Source: Corynebacterium mucifaciens (GTDB lineage: Bacteria; Actinomycetota; Actinomycetes; Mycobacteriales; Mycobacteriaceae). From it: a stretch of 64,000 bases of DNA. Both the position numbers and the translations under genes were made by a program. Below the pieces are notes generated by a model. That model saw only the letters and a list, made by a program, of their open reading frames with translations. It was not told the DNA's origin and made no database searches. Numbering within the stretch: the first letter of the stretch is position 1; every line of letters starts with the position of its first letter. Shown here piece by piece: positions 36,144 to 44,731 of this stretch. The DNA is taken from contig NZ_JAAXPF010000001.1 of the NCBI RefSeq assembly GCF_012396315.1, positions 62,001 through 126,000 on the forward strand, in the 5' to 3' direction.

Positions 36144-37712
36144 CGGCAGCAGCGGGGCGACGAGCTTCGCGCCTAGGCCCAGCAGCGCCCACACGGCGAG
36201 GACAGCCGCGATAGCAGCGGCGATGACCTCCCACGCTGACATCCCGGACGAGGCGAGGTGTGCCTTTGCGTGGTCGGACGTCGCCCCGAGCGGCAGGCAG
36301 GCCTCTAGCTCGTCGAGCGTGTAGAACATCGAGCCGTCCTCGATGGGCACGCACCCGGCGTGGAACGGCACCTCGGCCTCGTTGTAGAGCATCCGCACGA
36401 TCGTCTCGTCCTTGTCGTTTTGGAACGCATCCCACTGGATGTTCGCCGCCATCGGCGAGACCGCATCGCCGCGCCACGGCGAGTTGGAGTAGTCCATCAC
36501 CTCGTCGGCGGGAACGCCCTGCTCGGAGCCCGGCAGCTTCAACAGCGCCGCCAACGGGATGATGGTTTCAGCGTGCCCGAACCGGTACTCCGCGGCCGTG
36601 GTCCCTCCCTCTGCCCGCTGGCGCACGCCCTCGAGCATGTGGTCGAGCAGCGGCTCGAAGTTGTCGTACGAGACCGTCTGCCCCGCAATGGCCGGGCCCT
36701 TCTCGTAGAAGTCCTCCACGTCGAGCAGGTATGCGAAGGTGGGCCCGGAAGCGTCGTCCATGTACTCGTCGAAAATCCAGCCTTCCGCGGGCTTGGCTTC
36801 CTCCCGCTCCATGGCGGGGGAGATGATGTAGAGGTTGTAGAACTGCAGCGCCGCGTCGACGATGCCCTCGACCGTCTTGTCTGGGTTCTCCTTGCCGGTG
36901 AACTGCACGTTGCCGGAATCGATCGCCTCGATGAAATCCGGCGCGAAGATCTTGCGCAGCAGGCCTTTAGCGGCCTCGCGGGACGCAGGTTTGTCGTACG
37001 CTTGCTGCACCTTTTCCTTGAGCTCGCCGCTGTCTTTCCACTCGTTGTACCTCTTGTAGCTTTCGGCCTTCTTGTCCTTGTGCGCGTACAGCAGGTCCTG
37101 GCGGGTCTCCAGCTCCACGTGGCCGTCGGTGGTGCCGGATGCGAGGTTGTCGGTGAGCTCGTCGCGATCGTCGAGCAGACCGTGGCCGAAGTACCACCCG
37201 GATTCGGTTGCGCGGTCCTCGCCGGACGTCAGGAACGACACGGAGAGGTCGTCGCGCTCGATGGTGTCGAGCAGGGGCGCGTTGCGCGTGGCGTTTCGCT
37301 CTCCGATGCCACGCAGCTCTTCGCGTCCGAACGCGGTGAGGTTGCCGTAGCCGCCTTCGCCGGGCCCGGTGAGAGCACGGTTTGCTTGGCTCATCGCTTC
37401 GACCTGGGGGATGAGGCGCTCGCCGAGCTCAGTGAGTTGACCGCGCTTTTCCGCCTCGGCGAGCATTTGAGCCGCCAGGTCGTCGTACTTGAAGCTGGAC
37501 AGGCCGCGTGAACCGTGGCGGTTGACGCTACCGGTGTAGATCTGCCGGAAGCCGGCGGGTGCCGCGCTGTAGCTGTCGATCGCGGCGGCGGGGGAGTACG
37601 GCTGCTTCGTTGAGTAGTAGGTGGTATCTTCGGCGGCCGCCAGTGGCGCGGCTGCGGCAGTAAGCGCTGCGGCACTTACCGCAGCGATTCGGCGACGGGA
37701 TTTGGTGGACAC
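36135..37712 (-). CDS. Secreted, membrane-anchored histidine phosphatase (MINPP/phytase-like)
   Basis: 525 residues. The signal peptide has basic STKSRRR, an Ala-rich hydrophobic core, and cleavage after LAAA (about residue 27). The catalytic motif is RHGSRG (R65-H66-G67) and the proton-donor motif is HAE (H380-A381-E382). HAE is the hallmark of multiple inositol polyphosphate phosphatases, unlike the HD of ordinary acid phosphatases. One C-terminal membrane helix (VIAAAIAAVLAVWALLGLGA) anchors it outside the cell. AGGAG lies seven bases before GTG 37712. Likely releases phosphate from phytate or other phosphomonoesters. Confidence 0.9.
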   Translation of the reverse strand: MSTKSRRRIAAVSAAALTAAAAPLAAAEDTTYYSTKQPYSPAAAIDSYSAAPAGFRQIYTGSVNRHGSRGLSSFKYDDLAAQMLAEAEKRGQLTELGERLIPQVEAMSQANRALTGPGEGGYGNLTAFGREELRGIGERNATRNAPLLDTIERDDLSVSFLTSGEDRATESGWYFGHGLLDDRDELTDNLASGTTDGHVELETRQDLLYAHKDKKAESYKRYNEWKDSGELKEKVQQAYDKPASREAAKGLLRKIFAPDFIEAIDSGNVQFTGKENPDKTVEGIVDAALQFYNLYIISPAMEREEAKPAEGWIFDEYMDDASGPTFAYLLDVEDFYEKGPAIAGQTVSYDNFEPLLDHMLEGVRQRAEGGTTAAEYRFGHAETIIPLAALLKLPGSEQGVPADEVMDYSNSPWRGDAVSPMAANIQWDAFQNDKDETIVRMLYNEAEVPFHAGCVPIEDGSMFYTLDELEACLPLGATSDHAKAHLASSGMSAWEVIAAAIAAVLAVWALLGLGAKLVAPLLPLA

Positions 37713-37770
37713 GGGAAGACTCCTAAAGACATAGGCGACAGGGGACAAGCCGCACGCTAATCGCGGCAGG

Positions 37771-37799
37771 TGAACGGAGAATGAACCCGCGGGGTGAAC
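37771..37799 (-). promoter_or_regulatory. PHO-box-like direct repeats upstream of the MINPP-like gene
   Basis: On the minus strand GTTCA occurs three times. The two promoter-proximal copies are 11 bases apart, GTTCATTCTCC then GTTCACCTGCC, and a third (GTTCACC) lies 13 bases further upstream. This matches the 11-base repeat unit of actinobacterial PhoP boxes. It ends 58 bases before GTG 37712. No experimental support; pattern only. Confidence 0.5.
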
Positions 37800-37834
37800 C
37801 GTTACCCGCGCGCTGGAACCAGCCGCTAAGGTAA

Positions 37835-37865
37835 GGGGGCGATTCCGGGCGAGGAAATTGCCCCC
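37835..37865 (+). repeat. Hairpin in the gapB leader
   Basis: GGGGGCGATT pairs with AATTGCCCCC (one G:U) around an 11-base loop, ending 26 bases before the TTG start. No T-tract. Possibly part of the gapB promoter or leader regulation. Confidence 0.4.
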
Positions 37866-37891
37866 GATTCCCACATGCTGAAGGAGCGACG

Positions 37892-39343
37892 TTGACCGAA
37901 ACGATGAACCCCAGGGACGAATGGAACCACAAGCTCACCCTGGCCCAGGAGATGCTGCCGCTGATCAGCCGTCTGCACCGCGAACACAACGCCGTCACGT
38001 CGGTCTACGGCCGCCTGCTTGTGGGTGTCACCGACATCGACATCATCAAGGCGCACCGCTACGCCCGCCGCATCGATGAAAAGGAGCTCGCGCTCGACGA
38101 GACGCTGCCGATCCTGCGCGAGCTCGTGGAAATGGATCTGGGCACCGCGTCCATCGACCTCGGCCGCCTGGCCAAGGAGTTCAAGCATTCCGAGGAGCAG
38201 GATCTGCGCGCGTTCTTGGACCGCGAGCTTTCCGACGTCATCGGCACCTCCTCGGAGCTTGAAGCCCGCGACGTCGTGCTCTACGGCTTCGGACGCATCG
38301 GCCGCCTGCTGGCCCGGATCCTCATCGCGCGCGAAGCGATGTACGGCGGCGTGCGCCTGCGTGCGGTGGTGGTGCGCAAGAAGGGAGACATCGACATCGT
38401 CAAACGCGCGTCGCTGCTGCGCCGCGACTCGGTGCACGGCTCGTTCAACGGCACCATCACCGTCGACGAGGACAACGAGATCATTTGGGCCAACGGCACC
38501 CCGATCCAGATGATCTACGCCAACGACCCGTCCGAGATCGACTACACCGCTTACGGCATCAACAACGCCATCGTGGTGGACAACACTGGCGCCTGGCGCA
38601 ACCGCGAAGGCCTGTCCAAGCACCTCGAGTCCAAGGGCGTGGACCGGGTCTTGCTCACCGCGCCGGGCAAGGGCGACATCCCCAACATCGTCTACGGCAT
38701 CAACGAGCACATGATCGGTGAGGAGCGCGTCCTGTCCGCCGCGTCCTGCACCACCAACGGCATCACCCCGGTGCTGAAGGTGATCAACGACCGCTACGGC
38801 GTCACGCACGGCCACGTGGAGACTGTCCACTCGTACACCAACGACCAGAACCTGGCCGACAACTTCCACAAGGGCGACCGCCGCGGCCGCGCCGCCGGCC
38901 TGAACATGGTGCTCACCGAAACCGGCGCTGCAAAGGCCGTGTCCAAGGCCCTTCCGGAGTTCGAGGGCAAGCTCACCGGCAACGCCATCCGCGTGCCCAC
39001 GCCGGACGTGTCTATGGCGGTGCTCAACCTCGAGCTGGAGCAGGAAGTGGACAAGGACGAGGTGAACAGTTTCCTGCGCCGTGTGTCCACGCACTCCAAC
39101 CTGCGCCAGCAGATCGACTACGTCAACTCCCCGGAGGTCGTCTCCACCGACCTGCTGGGCACCACTCACGCCTCTGTGGTGGACGGGCTGGCCACCATCG
39201 CGTCCGGCAACCACCTCGTGCTCTACGTCTGGTACGACAACGAGTACGGCTACTCCCACCAGGTGGTTCGCGTGGTCGAGGACATCGCCGGTGTGCGCCC
39301 GCGCGTGTTCCCGGAGCGCAAGGACCCCGCAGAGATCCGCTAG
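37892..39343 (+). CDS. gapB: Glyceraldehyde-3-phosphate dehydrogenase GapB
   Basis: 483 residues, well above the usual 330-340. An N-terminal extension of about 127 residues, helical and charged, precedes the Rossmann domain (LYGFGRIGRLLARIL, about residues 129-143). The catalytic Cys286 is in SAASCTTNGITPVL, and NEYGYSHQVVRV lies near the C-terminus. C. glutamicum GapB has this architecture and works with NADP in gluconeogenesis. TTG 37892 has a perfect AAGGAG six bases upstream; ATG 37904 is too far from it. Ends overlap with the next convergent gene by four bases. Confidence 0.95.
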   Translation: MTETMNPRDEWNHKLTLAQEMLPLISRLHREHNAVTSVYGRLLVGVTDIDIIKAHRYARRIDEKELALDETLPILRELVEMDLGTASIDLGRLAKEFKHSEEQDLRAFLDRELSDVIGTSSELEARDVVLYGFGRIGRLLARILIAREAMYGGVRLRAVVVRKKGDIDIVKRASLLRRDSVHGSFNGTITVDEDNEIIWANGTPIQMIYANDPSEIDYTAYGINNAIVVDNTGAWRNREGLSKHLESKGVDRVLLTAPGKGDIPNIVYGINEHMIGEERVLSAASCTTNGITPVLKVINDRYGVTHGHVETVHSYTNDQNLADNFHKGDRRGRAAGLNMVLTETGAAKAVSKALPEFEGKLTGNAIRVPTPDVSMAVLNLELEQEVDKDEVNSFLRRVSTHSNLRQQIDYVNSPEVVSTDLLGTTHASVVDGLATIASGNHLVLYVWYDNEYGYSHQVVRVVEDIAGVRPRVFPERKDPAEIR

Positions 39344-40464
39344 GCGCCCGCGATGACCTCCTCGTAGTAGCCCACGACGGCCTCCGAGGAGGCGCGCCAC
39401 GTCCAGCGCTCAGCTTCCGCGCGGGCGTGTCGCGCCATGCGGGCGTGGGTGTCGGCGTCGGTAAGCAGACGTGCGATGGGCTCGGCCCACGCGTTGTCGG
39501 GCGCTGCCGGGTCGACTAAGAACCCGGTCTCGCCGTCGTCGACCACGAACGGCAGGCCACCCGCGTTCGCGGCCACCACCGGCAGCCCGGACGCGAAGGC
39601 TTCCAGCGCCGCGAAGCCGAGGGTTTCCGTGGTGGAGGGAAACAGCAGCGCGTCGCCGGACGCGTACGCCGCGTGCAGGTCTGGCCCGGAGAGGTAGCCG
39701 GTGAAGGTGCACCATTCGGGTGGGTTGGTGCGGAGCTCGTCGTAAAGCGGACCTTCGCCCACAATGGCCAGGCGCGCGCGGGGAACGCGCCGGCGCACCG
39801 CGTCGACGATGGGGACGCAGCGCTCCACCGACTTTTCGGCGGAAACGCGGCCGACGAAGAGGACGAGGGGGTCGTCCGGGTGCCCGCCGGTGAGCAGACT
39901 GCGCATCTCGCTCGTGCGCGCGGCGGGGGTGAAACTGTCCGTGTCTACAGCCTTCGGCCACAGGCGCACGCCCCCGATGCCGTATTCGGCGGCCTTATCC
40001 ATCATCGGGCCGGAGGTGACCAAGTTCAGGCCCGCCCGGCCGTGGAAGGTGCGAAGGCCCCACTCGGCGATGGGCTTGACCCACGGAATGCCCAGCTTCA
40101 GGCAGTACTCGGGGACGTCAGTGTGGAACGACGCGATGACGGGGTAGCGCCGCGCCGCAATCAGCGCGGACCAGCCGGCCGTCCAAATCGGGTTGACCGC
40201 ATGCACGATGTCGGGGTCGAACTCGCTGAGGCGACGAAACGCACGCGGCCCCATCATGCCGTGCATGACCTCGGGGTAGACCTTCAGGCTGCGCGACGGA
40301 ATGGGCACGACCTCGAAGCCCGCGTAGCGCTCCGGCGGGTTGCCGGGGGCGAAAACGAGGACCTCGTGGCCCAGCTCCGCCAGCTGGTCGAGGTGCCGGG
40401 TCGTGCGGGTGACCACCCCGTCGATTTTGGGCAGGAAGACCTCGGTGAGCAGCGCGATACGCAT
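39340..40464 (-). CDS. sqdX: Glycosyltransferase family 4, SqdX/SQD2-like
   Basis: 374 residues, GT-B fold. The N-terminus MRIALLTEVFLPKIDGVVTR and EVLVFAPGNPPERYAGFEV closely follow sulfoquinovosyltransferases of the SqdX/SQD2 group rather than the mannosyltransferases PimB or MgtA, which carry NGV in place of DGVVTR. The donor site is FVGRVSAEKSVE, then TGYLSGPDLHAAYASGDALLFPSTTETLGFAALEAFASGLPVV (core E-T-L-G-F-A-A-L-E-A). It would transfer sulfoquinovose from UDP-sulfoquinovose to diacylglycerol. It starts at the base directly after the stop of the SQD1-like gene. Acceptor specificity is inferred. Confidence 0.78.
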   Translation of the reverse strand: MRIALLTEVFLPKIDGVVTRTTRHLDQLAELGHEVLVFAPGNPPERYAGFEVVPIPSRSLKVYPEVMHGMMGPRAFRRLSEFDPDIVHAVNPIWTAGWSALIAARRYPVIASFHTDVPEYCLKLGIPWVKPIAEWGLRTFHGRAGLNLVTSGPMMDKAAEYGIGGVRLWPKAVDTDSFTPAARTSEMRSLLTGGHPDDPLVLFVGRVSAEKSVERCVPIVDAVRRRVPRARLAIVGEGPLYDELRTNPPEWCTFTGYLSGPDLHAAYASGDALLFPSTTETLGFAALEAFASGLPVVAANAGGLPFVVDDGETGFLVDPAAPDNAWAEPIARLLTDADTHARMARHARAEAERWTWRASSEAVVGYYEEVIAGA

Positions 40465-41661
40465 CTACTTCTGGCCCTGCGGAACGCCCTCGGATTGCTG
40501 CGCCGTCCACAGCGAGCGCGCCGGGATCTTCGAGCGGTCCGCCCGGTCGGCGTACTTCTTCGCCACCTCCTCGACCTCTACGAGCAGGCCCTCCTCCAGC
40601 TTGGTCGGCTCGAGGCCCAGATCAAGGAACGCATCGTTGACCACGTGCAGCTCGTTTTCCGCGGACTCGTTGCGCGGGTTCGGCACCATCTGCACCTGCG
40701 CGCCGGTGATGCGGCCGATGAGCTCGGCGAGGTCGCGCACGCGGTGCGTCTCGGTCATCTGGTTGAAAATCTTCACCCGCTCGCCGCGCGCCGGCGGGTT
40801 TTCCACGGCCAGCTGGATGCAACGCGCCATGTCGCGGATGTGAATGAACGCGCGCGTCTGGCCGCCGGTGCCGTGCACGGTGAGGGGGTAGCCGATCGCG
40901 GCCTGCATGAGGAAGCGGTTGAGCACGGTGCCGTAGTCGCCGTCGTAGTCGAAGCGGTTGACTAGGCGCTCGTCGCGCAGCGTCTGCGGGGTGTTGGTGC
41001 CCCAGATGATGCCCTGGTGCAGGTCCGTGATGCGCAGCTCGTCGTTCTTGGCGTAGTAGGCGAACAGGTGCTGGTCCAGCACCTTCGTCATGTGGTAGAT
41101 CGAGCCGGGGTTGGTGGGGTAGAGGATCTGCTGCTCAACCGTGCCGTACTCGCCCGCGTCAACCTGCACGTCTAGGTAGCCTTCCGGGATCTTCATGCCG
41201 GCGGTGCCGTAGCCGTACACGCCCATCGTGCCCAGGTGCACGACGTGGATGTCCTGGCCGGATTCCACGATCGCGGCCAGCAGGTTGTGCGTGGCGTTGA
41301 CGTTGTTGTCCACGGTGTAGCGCTTGTGCGCGGGGCTCTTCATCGAGTACGGCGCAGCGCGCTGCTCAGCGAAGTGGATCACCGTGTCCGGCTGGAACCG
41401 TTGGAGGAGGGCCAGCAGCGCGTCGTAATCCTGGGCCACGTCGATGTTTTCGAAGCCGATCTCTTTGCCGGAGACCTCGCGCCAGGCGGCGAGGCGCTCG
41501 TCGATGGGCGCGATCGGCGTCAACGAATCCGCGCCGAGCTCCTCGTCGATCCGACGGCGCGACAGGTTGTCCACGATGACGACCTCGTGTCCGAGATCAG
41601 AAAGGTGGAGGGAGGCAGGCCAGCCACAGAAACCGTCGCCGCCCAAAACCGCAATTTTCAC
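40465..41661 (-). CDS. sqd1: UDP-sulfoquinovose synthase (SQD1-like)
   Basis: 398 residues, extended SDR. The N-terminus KIAVLGGDGFCGWPASLHLS binds NAD. SQD1 hallmarks include FAEQRAAPYSMK (residues 97-108), HLGTMGVYGYG with catalytic T145, and Y189-x3-K193 (YHMTK). It converts UDP-glucose and sulfite to UDP-sulfoquinovose; UDP-glucose would come from GalU. T145 matches the catalytic Thr numbering of plant SQD1. GTG 41661 has GAAAGG nine bases upstream; the longer frame is not homologous. Operon with the SqdX-like gene. Confidence 0.88.
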   Translation of the reverse strand: MKIAVLGGDGFCGWPASLHLSDLGHEVVIVDNLSRRRIDEELGADSLTPIAPIDERLAAWREVSGKEIGFENIDVAQDYDALLALLQRFQPDTVIHFAEQRAAPYSMKSPAHKRYTVDNNVNATHNLLAAIVESGQDIHVVHLGTMGVYGYGTAGMKIPEGYLDVQVDAGEYGTVEQQILYPTNPGSIYHMTKVLDQHLFAYYAKNDELRITDLHQGIIWGTNTPQTLRDERLVNRFDYDGDYGTVLNRFLMQAAIGYPLTVHGTGGQTRAFIHIRDMARCIQLAVENPPARGERVKIFNQMTETHRVRDLAELIGRITGAQVQMVPNPRNESAENELHVVNDAFLDLGLEPTKLEEGLLVEVEEVAKKYADRADRSKIPARSLWTAQQSEGVPQGQK

Positions 41662-41803
41662 TGATACTCGCCTTTCTTCAAACGCATTTCCGCGTAGGTT
41701 ACCGCTGTCTGTGATGCGTCGCTGGGCAGAGCCCGAGACAGCCACCCCCAGGCTGCATACGATCGAGGTGGCAGATTGCCTCTCGACGACCAAAGGAGCC
41801 CCC

Positions 41804-42847
41804 ATGAAGGCCATCCGCTACACCGATTACCAAACGTTTCCCGTTCTCGTTGACGTAGACAAACCGGTCGCAGGGCCCGGCGAGGTGGTGTTGAAGGTCG
41901 GGGCATCGGGGGCGTGCCATTCCGATGTTGCCGTCTTCAACGACTTCGTCGAGGGCACGAACCCGCTGTGCGCGCCGGCGTTCACGCTCGGCCACGAGGT
42001 AGCCGGCTGGGCCGACGAGATCGGCGAAGGGGTCAACGGCATCGAGCGGGGCGCAGCCTACGTCGTCTACGGCCCGGTCGGCTGCGGGCACTGCAGGTTC
42101 TGCTTGGTCGGCCAGGACACCTACTGCGAGCACGCCGACGAGGTCGGCTACCTAGGCATCGGGCTAGGCCGCGACGGTGGCATGGCGGAGTACGTTGTCG
42201 TGCCGGCCCGCAACCTCGTGCCGCTCGGGGAGGCGGATCCGGTGCAGGCCTCCGCCCTCGCCGACGCCGGGTTGACCCCGTACCACGCGATCAAGCTTGC
42301 GCTGCCGAAGCTGAATAAGGCGGGCTCCGCGGCGCTCGTGATCGGCCTGGGCGGGCTTGGGCTGCTTGCGGTGCAGATCCTCAAGGCCATGACGAGCGCG
42401 ACGGTCATCGCGACCGACACCAAGGAATCGGCCCTGCGCCAGGTGGAAAAGTACGGCGCGACCACGGTGCCCTCCGGCGACGGCCAGGTCGATGCAATCC
42501 GGGATCTTACCGGCGGTCGGGGAGTGAACGCGGTGTTCGACATGGTCGGCGTCGGCCCCACGGTGCAGACGGCGATGGCATCCGTGGCCACCCAGGGGCG
42601 GGTGTCGGTCGTGGGCCTAGGCAGCGCAGGAAGCGACTACGGCTGGCAGTGGTACAAGGAGCCGTACGAGGCCGAGCTGGTCAAGACCTACTGGGGCACG
42701 CTCCCGGAGCTGCGGGAGTTGGTGGCGTTGCTGCAGCAAGGACACCTGGAGCCGCAGTACACCACCTACCCGCTTGCGCAGGGGCTGGAGGCGTACCAGC
42801 AGCTGCTCGACGGGCAGGTGTCCGGCCGCGCGATCATCGTGCCCTGA
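41804..42847 (+). CDS. Zinc-dependent alcohol dehydrogenase (MDR family)
   Basis: 347 residues. Catalytic-zinc residues are Cys in SGACHSDVAV and His in TLGHEVAGW. The structural zinc cluster is CGHCRFCLVGQDTYC. The NAD(P) loop is VIGLGGLGLLAVQ. The closest pattern is NAD-dependent ethanol or propanol-preferring dehydrogenases. AAGGAG lies five bases before ATG 41804; earlier in-frame starts lie in the divergent sqd1 promoter. Substrate unknown. Confidence 0.93.
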   Translation: MKAIRYTDYQTFPVLVDVDKPVAGPGEVVLKVGASGACHSDVAVFNDFVEGTNPLCAPAFTLGHEVAGWADEIGEGVNGIERGAAYVVYGPVGCGHCRFCLVGQDTYCEHADEVGYLGIGLGRDGGMAEYVVVPARNLVPLGEADPVQASALADAGLTPYHAIKLALPKLNKAGSAALVIGLGGLGLLAVQILKAMTSATVIATDTKESALRQVEKYGATTVPSGDGQVDAIRDLTGGRGVNAVFDMVGVGPTVQTAMASVATQGRVSVVGLGSAGSDYGWQWYKEPYEAELVKTYWGTLPELRELVALLQQGHLEPQYTTYPLAQGLEAYQQLLDGQVSGRAIIVP

Positions 42848-42858
42848 TCACGGGTGCC

Positions 42859-43638
42859 TTACGACGCCCGCTCCGCCCACCACCGCTGCAGGTACTTCAA
42901 CGCCTGATCGATGGCGTGGTGGGTGTCCACCGCCTCCATGGAGGGCAGCCCCTCCGAGCGGAACTGCGGCCCCAAGTTCGTGAACGGGCTGATCGTGCGT
43001 TCTGCGTGCATGGCGGCGTGGATGGATGCCAAGATGTCGTTCATCCTGCGGGCCACCAAGTGCTTTTGGGCGCGGTTGAACGTGGGCGGGGCGAACGGGT
43101 TGTCGTCGATAAGCATGTGCCCCGACAAGCGCCCGACGCGCGGGTCGAATGCGAACACCGCGACCGGGAACGTGAAGTCGGAGGCGAGGTTCGGCCGGAA
43201 CTCGATGCAGAACGTGGTGTAGAGCGCGCTGTCTTGCGAGTCCTGCACCATGGCCAGCGTCGCGGTGGACATGTCTTCCGCCTGGAACGCGGCGCCGCGC
43301 TTGAGGGCGAACGCCGGGTCCAGCGGCTCAACCACCTGCACGGTGCCGTCGTCCTTAGCAACGAGCACGCGCCCCAGCTCGGAGGCCACATAGCTGGCGT
43401 CCTCGGCCGAGTACCAGCCCGGCGCCTGCGGGCTGCCGGGTTGCAGCATGGCAATTTCAACCTCGTGCGTGCGCAGATCGTGGACGATCACGCAGACGCG
43501 CACGCCGTTGTCGATGACGTACTCGCTGTCGAGTTCGTAGGCGACGTCGTCCTCGTCGTAGTCGAAATCCTCGATAAGGTCTGCAGCCTCCTGGTCGTAC
43601 GTGTCCAGGTAGTACAGCTCATAGGTGGCAAAGGTCAT
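42859..43638 (-). CDS. Hypothetical protein (259 aa)
   Basis: Not recognised. Soluble and acidic, with a run of acidic residues near the N-terminus (IEDFDYDEDDVAYELDSEY) and a longer mixed alpha/beta region. No signal peptide, no membrane helix, no cysteine cluster, and no catalytic motif I can name. ATG 43638 has a G-rich sequence about six bases upstream. It faces the alcohol dehydrogenase with 11 bases between ends and diverges from the DUF2200 gene. Confidence 0.7.
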   Translation of the reverse strand: MTFATYELYYLDTYDQEAADLIEDFDYDEDDVAYELDSEYVIDNGVRVCVIVHDLRTHEVEIAMLQPGSPQAPGWYSAEDASYVASELGRVLVAKDDGTVQVVEPLDPAFALKRGAAFQAEDMSTATLAMVQDSQDSALYTTFCIEFRPNLASDFTFPVAVFAFDPRVGRLSGHMLIDDNPFAPPTFNRAQKHLVARRMNDILASIHAAMHAERTISPFTNLGPQFRSEGLPSMEAVDTHHAIDQALKYLQRWWAERAS

Positions 43639-43772
43639 TGCTCGTCCCCCCAGGGTGTCGTCCGGGAGCCCCCTGCTCCCGCGTATCTGCGACAGTAAAG
43701 GGCCCACCCGCCGCGCTCAAGCGTTAGCGCGCACACGTCAATGCGCATCCGTGGCGGAACCGGGAAAGGGGA

Positions 43773-43778
43773 TAGGCT
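43773..43778 (+). promoter_or_regulatory. -10 hexamer of the DUF2200 gene
   Basis: TAGGCT lies seven bases before ATG 43786, giving a leaderless transcript start. Confidence 0.5.
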
Positions 43779-43785
43779 TGCCGCC

Positions 43786-44145
43786 ATGGATGAACAGGCA
43801 AAGCTCGAGCGCGTCTTCAACTACCGATTCGGCGACGTTTACAGCAACTACCTGGCAAAAGTGGAGCGCAAAGGGCACTCCCGCGAGGAGCTCGACGACG
43901 TTTTGGGCTGGTTCACCGGCCTCGACGCGCCGGCGCTGCGGCAGGCCGCGGACTCGGAGCTGACGCTGCGCGATTTTTTCGGCACCGTCACGCTCACCAC
44001 CAACGCCGAGCTGATTACCGGCAAGGTGTGCGGGGTGCGCGTCGAGGAGGTTGACGACGAGCTCATGCGCTCCATCCGCCAGATGGATCTGCTTGTCGAC
44101 GAGCTGGCCCGCGGCAAGAAGATCGCCAACATCAAACGCGGCTAG
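43786..44145 (+). CDS. DUF2200-family protein
   Basis: 119 residues. The start DEQAKLERVFNYRFGDVYSNYL and KVERKGHSREELDDVLGWFTG match DUF2200 by eye. The C-terminus is IRQMDLLVDELARGKKIANIKR. No catalytic motif is known for the family. Leaderless-type -10 upstream. Convergent with the TetR gene, ends overlapping by four bases. Function unknown. Confidence 0.82.
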   Translation: MDEQAKLERVFNYRFGDVYSNYLAKVERKGHSREELDDVLGWFTGLDAPALRQAADSELTLRDFFGTVTLTTNAELITGKVCGVRVEEVDDELMRSIRQMDLLVDELARGKKIANIKRG

Positions 44146-44729
44146 CGCATGTCGCGCAGCACCTCAAATGCCCGGCGAACCAGGGCCCGCCCCGCATCGG
44201 GGTCGCGGGGCTCGGGCAGCGCGAGGTACGCCTTGACCGCGGTAGCCCCCGCGATGCCGTACGCGTTGAGCAGCACCTCGGCGTCAAACGGCGTGGCCCC
44301 GGGCGTGCGGCCGCGAACGCTCGCCACGAGCGGCTCCGCGATTTCCCGCACGGTCTCCTCCGCAGGCGGCGAGGCGGCTTCTGTGCGGGCTCGGTCCCCT
44401 AGGGGCACGAGTGTGGAGGCGGAGTAAAGCTCGAAGCCGTCCTCGTTGAGCGCGTCGATGATGATCGCCTCGATCGCCTCCGCCGCGGAAAGCTCCGCCG
44501 ACAGCGAGGCAAGCTGCTCGGCGATGGTGGAGAACACCTTGCGCAGGAATTCCTCCAGCGCCTCGTCGATGTCCGCGAAGTAATTGTGGAAGGTCCTGGT
44601 AGACACGCCTGCGCGCTCCGAGACTCGTGCGACGGTGGTGGCGGCCGTGCCCTCTTCAAGCAGCAAGGCCGCGGTTGCCTCCGAGATCGCGCACCGGGTC
44701 GCCGCCTTTTTCTCTTCGCGCAGACTCAT
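44142..44729 (-). CDS. TetR-family transcriptional regulator
   Basis: 195 residues. N-terminal helix-turn-helix: TVARVSERAGVSTRTFHNYF (about residues 32-51) preceded by the ATAALLLEEG helix. A ligand-binding helical domain follows with no recognised ligand motif. The ATG is two bases after the MMPL stop, so the regulator is co-transcribed with the pump it probably controls. The 42-bp palindrome at the MMPL promoter is its likely operator. Confidence 0.92.
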   Translation of the reverse strand: MSLREEKKAATRCAISEATAALLLEEGTAATTVARVSERAGVSTRTFHNYFADIDEALEEFLRKVFSTIAEQLASLSAELSAAEAIEAIIIDALNEDGFELYSASTLVPLGDRARTEAASPPAEETVREIAEPLVASVRGRTPGATPFDAEVLLNAYGIAGATAVKAYLALPEPRDPDAGRALVRRAFEVLRDMR

Positions 44730-44731
44730 GG

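Noticed and set aside
36360..37511. Plus-strand open frame of 383 codons opposite the MINPP-like gene
   Set aside because: The minus-strand product has signal peptide, catalytic motifs and a Shine-Dalgarno site; this frame has none.
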